Of a stretch of DNA of 22,922 nt, positions 13,432 to 19,152 are shown piece after piece (the stretch's first letter is position 1; each line of letters opens with the position of its first letter). Both the position numbers and the translations under genes were made by a program. This stretch comes from a virus: the IMG/VR virus record IMGVR_UViG_3300014820_000015, positions 1 through 22,922 of that record. One strand, given 5' to 3'. The notes below the pieces were generated by a model. That model did no database searches. It saw only the letters and a program-made list of their open reading frames with translations, and was not told the origin of the DNA.

Positions 13432-14186
13432 TTAAGTGATGCGAGGAAGATTTGCAGCCAATAAAGCTGCTCTCTTTCCGATCGCGTTGAATTTGGTGAG
13501 CACCCCGCCACCCCATTCGTCACGCTGCCTGCCGCGCCGGCCGACGGCGCCCACGCCACCCCGCCCACCGCCACCTTAACCAGCCCCTGCACCCGTTCAT
13601 CTGACAGCATATGGCAGTGAAAAACACCCCAGGCCGTCACGTTGATGTTTTGCACGGATGCGACTGACGGATCAAATGAAGCCTCCCGCCCCGGCGAGAC
13701 AAGCGTGTCCGCCACCACCGGCACCGGCACAAACGGAACCCCGCACACGCCGATCACCCCGGGAATGATCATCTCGTTGCGCTGGTAGATGCACACCGCC
13801 CGCGCGCACACGCTCAGCGGCACATGCCAGCGATCGAGCAGGTTCGCATCCGCCGCCTGCCATGAGAAAAACTGACCGAAGTGACACGCCTCCGGAGCCG
13901 GATCCAGGAAGATCGCCAGATCGGCCCTTAAAACGGCCCCCTCCGCCGCCCAGTGATCCAGAACCCACTTCACCGCCGCGCCGCCATGGCTGTGCCCGCA
14001 CAACACCACCCGATCGAACCCCGCCACCGCGGCCTTCACGGACGCTAGCAACTGCGGATCGTCGTAGGCGAAGAATGCGGCGATGTCGCCGGCGCCGGCA
14101 AACGATTGCATCAACGCACGCAGGCCGTAGCAATCGCTGTCGGCCGGCGTGTTGAGCCCGAAGATCGTGATGAAGGCAGTGCGCAC
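13432..14186 (-). CDS. Alpha/beta serine hydrolase (lipase/esterase or LysB-like), with apparent -1 frameshift near its end
   Basis: I start at the GTG at 14186 because GGAG lies five bases upstream; an ATG at 14225 is also possible. The nucleophile elbow VVLCGHSHGGAAVKW places the Ser near residue 66. IFLDPAPEAC supplies the likely acid (Asp95) and VFHCHMLSDERVQ the His (190 or 192). This is the alpha/beta hydrolase triad in order. The formal frame continues to 13203, but after VTNGVAG the -1 frame reads VLTKFNAIGKRAALLAANLP and stops at TAA 13432-13434, directly before the ribosome binding site of the next gene. The real C-terminus is therefore probably in that frame (about 251 residues). 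Between lysis-type genes, it may attack an outer-layer lipid or ester, as mycobacteriophage LysB does. No murein-hydrolase domain is visible. Confidence 0.6.
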
Positions 14187-14224
14187 GTTTGCTCCAATGT
14201 CGCCATGCAGGCGACAAGGCGACA

Positions 14225-14884
14225 TTACTTGGGCGCGGCGTTCGCCGGCCCGTCGATAGGAAACCGCCCCGACCCCGCCCTGGCGCCCACCGCGGCCGCC
14301 GACGTGGCCTGCGCCTGCTGTGCGGTCTTGTGCGCGTTGCTCGAGTTAAACATCCCCTGCAGCAGCACGCTCACGATCCCGATGCCCGCGGCAATCAGCG
14401 TCCCGTACTGGCCGCCAAAGGTCACCGCCGCCGCCTGCGCTGTCTGTATGCCGGTGTTGATCGCCGCCTGCTGCTGCGCCTGCGTCGTGGGGGCGTTCTG
14501 GATGTTGGTGTTGAGCTGCTGCACCGCCGGCGTCAGGATCGCCAGCACCTGCGCCACCTTGTCCACCGTATCCGTCGACGTCGCCGCCGGCACGGCCGGG
14601 ACACCCGGCACAGCCGGGGCCGCGGGAGTCGTCACCGTCGTCGACGTGACCGCCGATGGAGCAGCCGGCGAAACCGGGACAACCGCCGGCGTGTTCTTCG
14701 CCGCCTGAATATCCTTCACGATCGCCGTCACCTGGGTGAGCGCTGTGGAGATCTGCTGCGACTGCTGCTGCAGCTGGCTCTGGGCTGGGTCGACGGGCAC
14801 CGTCGGCGTGAACAAAGCGCAGCCGGCAATCATTCCAAAAATAGCGAGGGTCAGCGAGCTGAGGATGAGGGACCTGAGTCTCAT
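14225..14884 (-). CDS. Lipoprotein with C-terminal membrane segment, unimolecular-spanin-like
   Basis: 219 residues from the ATG at 14884, with GGAG five to six bases upstream. The N-terminus is a classical lipoprotein signal: MRLRSLILSSLTLAIFGMIA followed by G-C, the lipobox Cys being residue 22. The mature part has a Gln-rich helix, a Pro/Val-rich spacer (PAAPAVPGVPAVPAA) and a second helix. A hydrophobic stretch near residues 159-178 (YGTLIAAGIGIVSVLLQGMF) could be a transmembrane segment, followed by about 40 polar residues. Outer-membrane lipoprotein at one end plus inner-membrane anchor at the other is the architecture of u-spanins such as phage T1 gp11, which complete lysis by fusing the membranes. 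Position between a holin-like gene and a hydrolase fits. The TAA stop overlaps an ATG as TAATG. Confidence 0.55.
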   Translation of the reverse strand: MRLRSLILSSLTLAIFGMIAGCALFTPTVPVDPAQSQLQQQSQQISTALTQVTAIVKDIQAAKNTPAVVPVSPAAPSAVTSTTVTTPAAPAVPGVPAVPAATSTDTVDKVAQVLAILTPAVQQLNTNIQNAPTTQAQQQAAINTGIQTAQAAAVTFGGQYGTLIAAGIGIVSVLLQGMFNSSNAHKTAQQAQATSAAAVGARAGSGRFPIDGPANAAPK

Positions 14885-14903
14885 GGTGATCTCCAAAAAA
14901 AAA

Positions 14904-15140
14904 CTAGATGTTCAATTTGATTTTGATCGCAGTGAGCATCTGGGTTTGCAGATGCTGGGATTTCTCAAGTCGCACAATGCGATCGTTCATTGAGCTTCCG
15001 TTGTTGGGCGTCACTTGGTGAAGGATCAGATTGATTTTCGTTGCAATTTTGAAAAGCCCTCGCACCACGGCGTAGAGGAAACCGCTGACAATCGGAATCG
15101 CGACGGCGAGTTGTATCCAGTTGTCAGTCGTTAAAGCCAC
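14904..15140 (-). CDS. Small one-TM protein, holin-like
   Basis: 78 residues from a GTG at 15140, just after the upstream TAA stop. The N-terminus carries one hydrophobic segment (NWIQLAVAIPIVSGFLYAVV, residues 7-26), then a short basic stretch and a helix containing VTPNNGSSMNDRIVRLEKSQ. The P-N-x-G-S-S-x-x-D-x-x-x-R-L-E element is one I associate with small holin or tail-adjacent proteins of actinophages (PNGGSSLRDxVDRIE-like). A holin or antiholin role fits its place before the lipoprotein and hydrolase. The assignment rests on topology and context, not on a firm match. Confidence 0.5.
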   Translation of the reverse strand: MALTTDNWIQLAVAIPIVSGFLYAVVRGLFKIATKINLILHQVTPNNGSSMNDRIVRLEKSQHLQTQMLTAIKIKLNI

Positions 15141-15145
15141 GTCAC

Positions 15146-15631
15146 TTACCCCAGAACGATTTCGCAATCCAAAGCGTCAGTCCCGGTACCGGCGATGTCG
15201 ATGGTTTTGTGTGTGGCGTCGATCGTGGTGCCGGCATTTCGCAGCAGCAGCACCTCGTCCCCCGCCGCCAGCGTCAAACTAAACCCCGTCCCCAGCAGCG
15301 GATGCCCGTTGGAAGCGCCCGTCGTCAGCGTCATCACCCCGGCGTTCGTCGATTTGGCAGTCAGCTTCAGCACCCGGGCCTTGAGCCCGTTCCCATCCAC
15401 CGCCGCCCCGTTCAACCCCGGCAGCGCCCTCAGATCGATCGTCCCCGCCCCCGCCACCAGCGCCTTCTCAAACGTCGCCTGCTTGCTCACCGCCGGCGTC
15501 GTCGTCGAATCCAGCGTCAGCGACGTATTGAGCCCGTCAAACGACACGCTCTTGCGACCCGAGCTGGCAAACGCATCCGCCACCGTCTCGATGGCGCTAA
15601 GTGCTGAGGTGTAAACAGCCTGCACAGACAC
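15146..15631 (-). CDS. Small virion-type protein (beta-rich)
   Basis: The frame is open from a TTG at 15682, but I choose the GTG at 15631 because GAGG lies five bases upstream; an upstream promoter would then overlap the skipped part. The protein begins MSVQAVYTSALSAIETVADA (after the start region) and proceeds through VSFDGLNTSLTLDSTTTPAV and TIDLRALPGLNGAAVDGNGL to GDEVLLLRNAGTTID and a TDALDCEIVLG end. The T-I-D-L-x-A-L-x-G-x-N-G-A-A-V-D-G-x-G-L signature is one I know from phage structural proteins of unassigned role. Its place just after the integrase and before lysis genes is odd for a head protein, so a minor tail or decoration protein is the most I can say. Confidence 0.55.
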   Translation of the reverse strand: MSVQAVYTSALSAIETVADAFASSGRKSVSFDGLNTSLTLDSTTTPAVSKQATFEKALVAGAGTIDLRALPGLNGAAVDGNGLKARVLKLTAKSTNAGVMTLTTGASNGHPLLGTGFSLTLAAGDEVLLLRNAGTTIDATHKTIDIAGTGTDALDCEIVLG

Positions 15632-15728
15632 ATGGACCTCATCAGCATCCCTGCTGCTAATAAAATAGATCAGATGTGCCAAGGGTAACGACGCTCAGGC
15701 ATGCCACGCCAGAGAAAGTTAGGCCTTT

Positions 15729-15755
15729 GTCCCTATAGTCGCTATCGTCGCTATG
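15729..15755 (-). repeat. Three tandem 9-bp repeats at the integrase stop
   Basis: On the minus strand three consecutive 9-mers read CATAGCGAC, GATAGCGAC and TATAGGGAC, i.e. NATAGCGAC with one mismatch in the last copy. They overlap the integrase stop codon and lead into the AT-richer gap before the next gene. Tandem iterons of this kind are typical of protein-binding sites. An Int, Xis or repressor operator are the candidates. Confidence 0.5.
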
Positions 15756-17277
15756 GTTGAGTTCCGCCCCGCACCACCCGCATCACCCTCTCCCGCTCCT
15801 CCGCCGTCAATAACGCCCACCTTTCCGCCACCTCCGCCAGCTCCCCTACCCCCCGCGCGTCGGAATGCGCGTCACTTTTCCATCCCCCCTCAATTTCCCC
15901 AGCATTTTGCGGGGTGTTCGAGTCCCTCAACGCCCAATCAGACCCACCAGATAATACCTCTTCCTGAGCTATTACCAGTGTTTTCGCCTCCTCACCCCCC
16001 TCTATCTTCCCTAACATTCCCCCACTTTCCCCACCAGGGCGCGTCGGAATGCGCGTCAACTCCGGAACGCCACCTTCCTGGATAGCACGCTGGAAGTGGT
16101 CATCCTTGGCCGGGTCGTTGAGGTAGTGGATCACCGCCACTTGGGGGGTGTTCCCGATCCAGGCGCACGCCGTCTCCAGGGGATAGGCCTGGAAGAGCTC
16201 CGTCTCCCGGCTCGCCCGCAAATTCTGAAACAGCCGCGGCCAGGGTTTTAACCCCGCCCGCTTCAGGATTCGCAGGAACTGCGTCCGCAGGTTGGCTGCG
16301 GCGCTCCTGGACCGAGTGATGACCCAATCCTCCGCCCCCTCCGGCAGCTCGTCATACGCCGCCTGGAGGGCCTTGCGGAGCTCGGGGAACAGGGGCAGGA
16401 TCCGGGCCTCCCCGCCATGATGGTGCTCGGTCTTTGGGGAATGCACGGTGAGCGAGTTTTTCTCCCAGTGGACATCGCTCCACTTCAGCGCCAGATGCTC
16501 GCTCGGGCACCGCAGCCCCCCGTACCGGCTCAGGATCACGATCAGCTTCCACTGGTTGTCGGGGCAGGCCTCCAGGGCCGCGGCGATGACGTCCTGGGTG
16601 ACGAAGAATTTCCGGGCGGCGTTGCGCTGCTGGCCGCACTTCACGCCGGCGAACGGGTTCTCCTTGATGTAGCCCCAGCGCAGCGCCTTGTTGAAGATGT
16701 GCCGCGCACAGAGGATACGCCGGGAGATCGTCGCCGCCGCCAGCTTCCGCGTCCTGGGCTTCTGCGGCTCGCCCTCCGCCGGCTTGCGATACCCGCTGGC
16801 CGCGGATCCGCGTCCAGCCTTGCGTTCCGCAAAATCATGCGTCCCCATCCAGGCATGAAAGGCGTCCGCCTCCCTGGGCCCGATCGCCAGGAGGTCCGTC
16901 TGCTTCCCGAAGTGCCCGAGCAGGCATCGCCGGGTGTGCCCGTAGGACGTCGTCGTGCCGGGCTTCACACGTAGCGCCGCAAAATATTCATCGAGGAATC
17001 GCACCAGGGTGACCGCCTCGCGCACCGTGCGTGGCGGAAAGAGTCCCGCGGCGGCGAGCTGGTCGTACATCTTCGCCGGCAGTTCATTCACCCACCGCAG
17101 CACGTCGACCGCCAGGTACTGCGGCGTGCCCAGGCACGCGATGATGCGGGTGATTTTGTCGGCGACATCTTCCGCCGCCTTCGCCGGCACCTCCCCCAGT
17201 CGCAGGCTCCGGCGCTTGCCGCCGGCCTTGAAGCTGATGCGCTTCCGCCCATTGGGATCATTCACGACACTGGCCAT
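15751..17277 (-). CDS. int: Tyrosine-family site-specific integrase
   Basis: 508 residues from the ATG at 17277, with GGAG seven bases upstream; it overlaps the preceding gene by 20 bases. Residues 1-40 are basic and could form the arm-binding domain. Residues about 85-190 are the core-binding (SAM-like) domain (AVTLVRFLDEYFAALRVKPG, then YGHTRRCLLGHFG). Catalytic domain: RYGGLRCPSEHLALKWSDV (Arg256), HSPKTEHH (Lys282), RLFQNLRASRETEL (Arg354, with Asn-Leu-Arg where most have His-x-x-Arg), WIGNTPQVAVIHYL (nucleophile Tyr385). The N-L-R and G-N changes are ones I know from Planctomycetota integrases. After the tyrosine come 120 more residues with an ALRDSNTP motif, which is the antisense of a tRNA T-arm and marks a probable attP inside the gene. 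The last part (ELAEVAERWALLTAEERERV) resembles the planctomycete integrase tail. Confidence 0.93.
   Translation of the reverse strand: MASVVNDPNGRKRISFKAGGKRRSLRLGEVPAKAAEDVADKITRIIACLGTPQYLAVDVLRWVNELPAKMYDQLAAAGLFPPRTVREAVTLVRFLDEYFAALRVKPGTTTSYGHTRRCLLGHFGKQTDLLAIGPREADAFHAWMGTHDFAERKAGRGSAASGYRKPAEGEPQKPRTRKLAAATISRRILCARHIFNKALRWGYIKENPFAGVKCGQQRNAARKFFVTQDVIAAALEACPDNQWKLIVILSRYGGLRCPSEHLALKWSDVHWEKNSLTVHSPKTEHHHGGEARILPLFPELRKALQAAYDELPEGAEDWVITRSRSAAANLRTQFLRILKRAGLKPWPRLFQNLRASRETELFQAYPLETACAWIGNTPQVAVIHYLNDPAKDDHFQRAIQEGGVPELTRIPTRPGGESGGMLGKIEGGEEAKTLVIAQEEVLSGGSDWALRDSNTPQNAGEIEGGWKSDAHSDARGVGELAEVAERWALLTAEERERVMRVVRGGTQP
15855..15874. repeat. 20-bp direct repeat, copy 1 (putative integrase arm site)
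   Basis: Identical to 16039-16058. Each copy is itself two GCGCGTC heptamers separated by GGAAT, followed by A. A similar 23-24 bp G-rich element on the minus strand lies near each copy (15884-15906 and 15995-16018). The two copies are 184 bases apart, not a multiple of three, so they are read in different frames of the integrase gene. This argues for conservation at DNA level. Confidence 0.75.
15911..15936 (+). other. tRNA T-arm/acceptor-like segment, candidate attP core
   Basis: The plus strand reads GGGGTGTTCGAGTCCCTC, then AACGCCCA. GTTCGAGTC is the canonical T-loop of bacterial tRNAs. The flanking stem pairs at four of five positions (one G-T wobble, one T-C mismatch), followed by seven acceptor-like bases and a discriminator A. 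No matching 5' half (D-arm, anticodon) is found upstream, so this is a 3' fragment, as phages carry at attP for integration into a host tRNA gene. It lies within integrase codons 448-456, between the two 20-bp repeats. Confidence 0.55.
16039..16058. repeat. 20-bp direct repeat, copy 2 (putative integrase arm site)
   Basis: Exact second copy of 15855-15874, in the same orientation, on the other side of the tRNA-like segment. In the integrase frame this copy encodes LTRIPTR, while the first encodes SDAHSDAR, because the frame differs by one. Confidence 0.75.
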
Positions 17278-17575
17278 GATTCTTCTCCGCCGGCACATCA
17301 TCGCCAGCGGCGCTGTTGTGGGCAATAAAATCCTCAAGATCCGATTTCCTGACCCGCACCACCTTCCCCCGTTTGAATCTGGGCACCGGCCACTTGCGGA
17401 ATGTTTTTGTGGAAACCCCCATCCGCTTCGCCGCCTCATCGAGCGTGATCATGTCGAACGTCTCGGCCGCGGCCGGCGTCGCCGACGGAGACGCCGCGAC
17501 CGGCACATCGTGGCTGGCGCTCTTGGTGAGTTGCGAAAGCCGCTCACCCCAGATTGCTAGATGGTTCGAGCTCAT
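17258..17575 (-). CDS. Excisionase-like helix-turn-helix protein
   Basis: 105 residues from the ATG at 17575, four bases after the stop of the preceding gene and overlapping the integrase start by 20 bases. After a 40-residue Ala/Ser-rich N-terminus the protein carries a MerR/HTH_17-type winged helix: MITLDEAAKRMGVSTKTFRK, then WPVPRFKRGKVVRVRKSDLE and DFIAHN. The order (helix-turn-helix, basic wing with R-F-x-x-G-K-x-x-R, then D-L-x-x-F-I) is that of phage excisionases and related DNA-binding adaptors. Coupling to the integrase makes a recombination directionality factor the best guess. A transcriptional regulator of the operon is the alternative. Confidence 0.75.
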   Translation of the reverse strand: MSSNHLAIWGERLSQLTKSASHDVPVAASPSATPAAAETFDMITLDEAAKRMGVSTKTFRKWPVPRFKRGKVVRVRKSDLEDFIAHNSAAGDDVPAEKNHGQCRE

Positions 17576-17579
17576 GCTG

Positions 17580-17978
17580 CTACCTGACTTCCAGCAATTT
17601 CCGAAGGCTGACTGGATTGATCCTCCACCGCGCGCGTCTAACGCCCGATCCGATGTCGCGACCGTCGAGTTTTTTAGACCAGATCATGCGGATGACCGTG
17701 CGTGATGTGACACCCAGGTCCTCCGCCGCTTCCTTCGTCGCCGGCCATCCCTTCACCGACAACCCGACTGCTTTTTCTTCTGCTTTTTCTTTTGCTTTAT
17801 CCATGGCACTCTCCAAATTCGATCCATCCTTACGATCCACGCCATCCTTAGCCCGCCCCCTCCCCCCGGTCCGAGTTTCGCGGCTGTACACGGCCGGGGA
17901 ATCCATGGTCTGGCGGGCCATCGCCTTGCGGAAAAACACCCCCCTGCCTCCTGTCGCATGCGGATCAGGCTGGCTCAC
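17580..17978 (-). CDS. Second helix-turn-helix DNA-binding protein
   Basis: I start at the GTG at 17978: it overlaps the upstream stop as GTGA and has a perfect AGGAGG seven bases upstream, giving 132 residues. An internal ATG at 17804 with GGAGAG would give a 74-residue form, so both may be made. The N-terminal half is basic and Gly-rich, with FFRKAMARQTMDSPAVYSRE. A Lys/Glu/Ala tract (MDKAKEKAEEKAVG) comes from a purine-rich DNA stretch. The C-terminal domain reads WPATKEAAEDLGVTSRTVIR, then MIWSKKLDGRDI and RRARWRINPVSLRKLLEV, a MerR-like helix-turn-helix with a wing. It parallels the excisionase-like gene next to it but the two are not close in sequence. Confidence 0.6.
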   Translation of the reverse strand: MSQPDPHATGGRGVFFRKAMARQTMDSPAVYSRETRTGGRGRAKDGVDRKDGSNLESAMDKAKEKAEEKAVGLSVKGWPATKEAAEDLGVTSRTVIRMIWSKKLDGRDIGSGVRRARWRINPVSLRKLLEVR

Positions 17979-18124
17979 GGCGTCGCCTCCTGTTTCACCA
18001 CCACGTCGATAACCGACACCATCTCCGCCCTGGTCCGATCGAGCAGCAACACCTCCGTCTCCTGCCTCCGGAGGAAGAGGCACAGGGCGTCCGCCTTCTT
18101 GAACCGATACCGGGACACCTGCAT
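17975..18124 (-). CDS. Short ORF (49 aa) in the integration operon
   Basis: An ATG at 18124 shares one base with the TGA of the upstream gene (TGATG). The frame runs 49 codons to a TGA that overlaps the next GTG. The product starts MQVSRYRFKKADALCLFLRR and ends VIDVVVKQEATP. It has a helix-strand pattern with LCLFLRRQETEVLLLDRTRA in the middle, GC3-rich codons, and perfect boundary overlaps on both sides. No family recognised. Confidence 0.55.
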   Translation of the reverse strand: MQVSRYRFKKADALCLFLRRQETEVLLLDRTRAEMVSVIDVVVKQEATP

Positions 18125-18579
18125 CACGCCGCGGGGTATTCGTGCATGGCGACGTGGCCGGCGGAGATTCGGCCGACGAGTTGTTCGCCGGCTTCCGCGG
18201 AGGGATCGTCGCGGAGGACGAGTTGCTCGGCAACGTCGCGGAGGGCGGCGGAGAGCTTTGGCTTGTTGATGCCATCGAGCTGTTGGGGCCGTTCGAAAGT
18301 GGCCTCGAAGATCTCAGGTTTGCACGCATAACGATCGCCCGTAACGCCGGTGATGATCCAGTCTCCAGGTGAAACAACGTGCGGGCCTTCGAGGGTTTCG
18401 ATGATGAGCCGGCCGGTTGGACCACCCTCGTCACAGTTATGATCCCACGTGGAATCTCCGCATTGGGGATCGCTGCATCTGGCACCCATCTCCTTCTCAA
18501 CTCCGGCCGGCCACGGGAAGCGGTCCGGGATGAATTGCTCGGCATTAACGATTACGGGCTTTCTCAGAAACTTGGCCAT
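18124..18579 (-). CDS. Conserved phage protein with TLEG...PGDWIITGV motif
   Basis: 151 residues from the ATG at 18579, preceded by AAGGAG six bases upstream. Opening MAKFLRKPVIVNAEQFIPDR, then a Cys-containing insert (ARCSDPQCGDSTWDHNCDEG; three Cys and one His), then IIETLEGPHVVSPGDWIITG and VTGDRYACKPEIFEATFE. The pattern (K-P-V-x-V-x-A-x-x-F ... T-L-E-G ... G-D-W-I-I-x-G-V-x-G-E/D-x-Y-x-C-K-P-x-I-F) belongs to a widespread phage family that I know only as conserved hypothetical. The C-terminal 50 residues (LSAALRDVAEQLVLRDDPSA ...) are an added helical part. The insert might bind metal. Confidence 0.75.
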   Translation of the reverse strand: MAKFLRKPVIVNAEQFIPDRFPWPAGVEKEMGARCSDPQCGDSTWDHNCDEGGPTGRLIIETLEGPHVVSPGDWIITGVTGDRYACKPEIFEATFERPQQLDGINKPKLSAALRDVAEQLVLRDDPSAEAGEQLVGRISAGHVAMHEYPAA

Positions 18580-18582
18580 ACG

Positions 18583-18898
18583 TCACTCCTTTATAGGATT
18601 CCTTCCAAATCGCACCGGTACGCCCGATGCGATGATTTCGATCCAGTGCTTGTCGACGACTCTGACGCGGTTGGAGAGCCAGAAGCGGGCGGCCGCGGTT
18701 AAACGGGTTGTCCATCTGAAACAGCAGCTGCTCGACGCACACCGCCTCGGCCTTCACCAGGGCGAACCGCGTCTTGCCGTGCTTGGTGCGGTAACAGATC
18801 CGCACCTTCGTCCGCCGCAGCTCGCAGATCTGGGCGAACCCCGACGGCGACGGCCTCCACGCCACCGCCTGGCCCACCGTGAGCGTCATCGTTCGCAT
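18583..18898 (-). CDS. Small protein with an apparent +1 frameshift
   Basis: The ATG at 18898 has GGAGG ten bases upstream (or five bases before the nested ATG). Frame 0 reads MRTMTLTVGQAVAWRPSPSG, then ICELRRTKVRICYRTKHGKT and VEQLLFQMDN. Near 18715 it turns into Arg/Gln shadow, while the +1 frame reads RLTAAARFWLSNRVRVVDKH, then WIEIIASGVPVRFGRNPIKE, and stops at TGA 18583-18585 next to the ribosome binding site of the next gene. The +1 frame has no usable start codon downstream of its last stop, so it must be reached from frame 0. The change falls in an AACCCG run. Product about 104 residues, basic and beta-rich. Function unknown. Confidence 0.55.
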
Positions 18899-18937
18899 TG
18901 CCGCCTCCATGCACTTTGTTTTCTCGGGGGGGGGTGA

Positions 18938-19141
18938 TCATGGCTTTACCTTCACCTTCCAGAAGTCCGCCATGTCCTGCCAGCCCGACAGCGGCACCAC
19001 GCGCGACATGTACTTCGCCACGTTCTTCACGTGCAGCTCAAAATACACCGTGCTGCCATTTCTCACCGTCACGCGCCGCATGCCCAGGTGACTCTCGAAC
19101 TCGTCACCCGGCTGCGGATCAATTCTGGGATCTCTGGCCAT
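18938..19141 (-). CDS. Small hypothetical protein (67 aa)
   Basis: Start at the ATG at 19141, with AAGGAAAG about six bases upstream; the longer upstream frame is the shadow of the J-domain gene. The protein opens MARDPRIDPQPGDEFESHLG and continues MRRVTVRNGSTVYFELHVKN, with a compact beta pattern and a final GWQDMADFWKVKVKP. P-Q-P-G-D-E-F at the start suggests an SH3-like small barrel, but I do not recognise a family. A run of nine identical bases (18926-18934) follows in the intergenic gap. Confidence 0.6.
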   Translation of the reverse strand: MARDPRIDPQPGDEFESHLGMRRVTVRNGSTVYFELHVKNVAKYMSRVVPLSGWQDMADFWKVKVKP

Positions 19142-19152
19142 CGCTCTTTCCT

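Noticed and set aside
13163-13516. 117-codon minus-strand frame through the hydrolase end
   Set aside because: Arg/Pro/Ser-rich, poor codon bias, and no fitting ribosome binding site; it is the third phase of a region already explained.
15632-15682. TTG start for the small virion-type protein
   Set aside because: Possible, but there is no ribosome binding site and the region is AT-richer and may carry the promoter; the GTG at 15631 has GAGG at good spacing.
15840-15936. Complete tRNA gene
   Set aside because: Only the T-arm and acceptor-like 3' part can be folded; no D-arm or anticodon arm is found in the preceding bases.
17278-17439. N-terminal extension of the integrase frame
   Set aside because: It overlaps the excisionase-like gene in another phase, is Arg/Gly-rich, and the ATG at 17277 has a good ribosome binding site.
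17765-17800. Purine-rich repetitive tract as a possible origin or triplex site
   Set aside because: Explained by a Lys/Glu/Ala-coding stretch in the helix-turn-helix gene; no further origin-like features nearby.
17580-18545. 321-codon frame on the minus strand
   Set aside because: Its first half is the out-of-frame shadow of the conserved TLEG/GDWIITGV gene and of the 49-aa gene; only the part from 17978 on is accepted.
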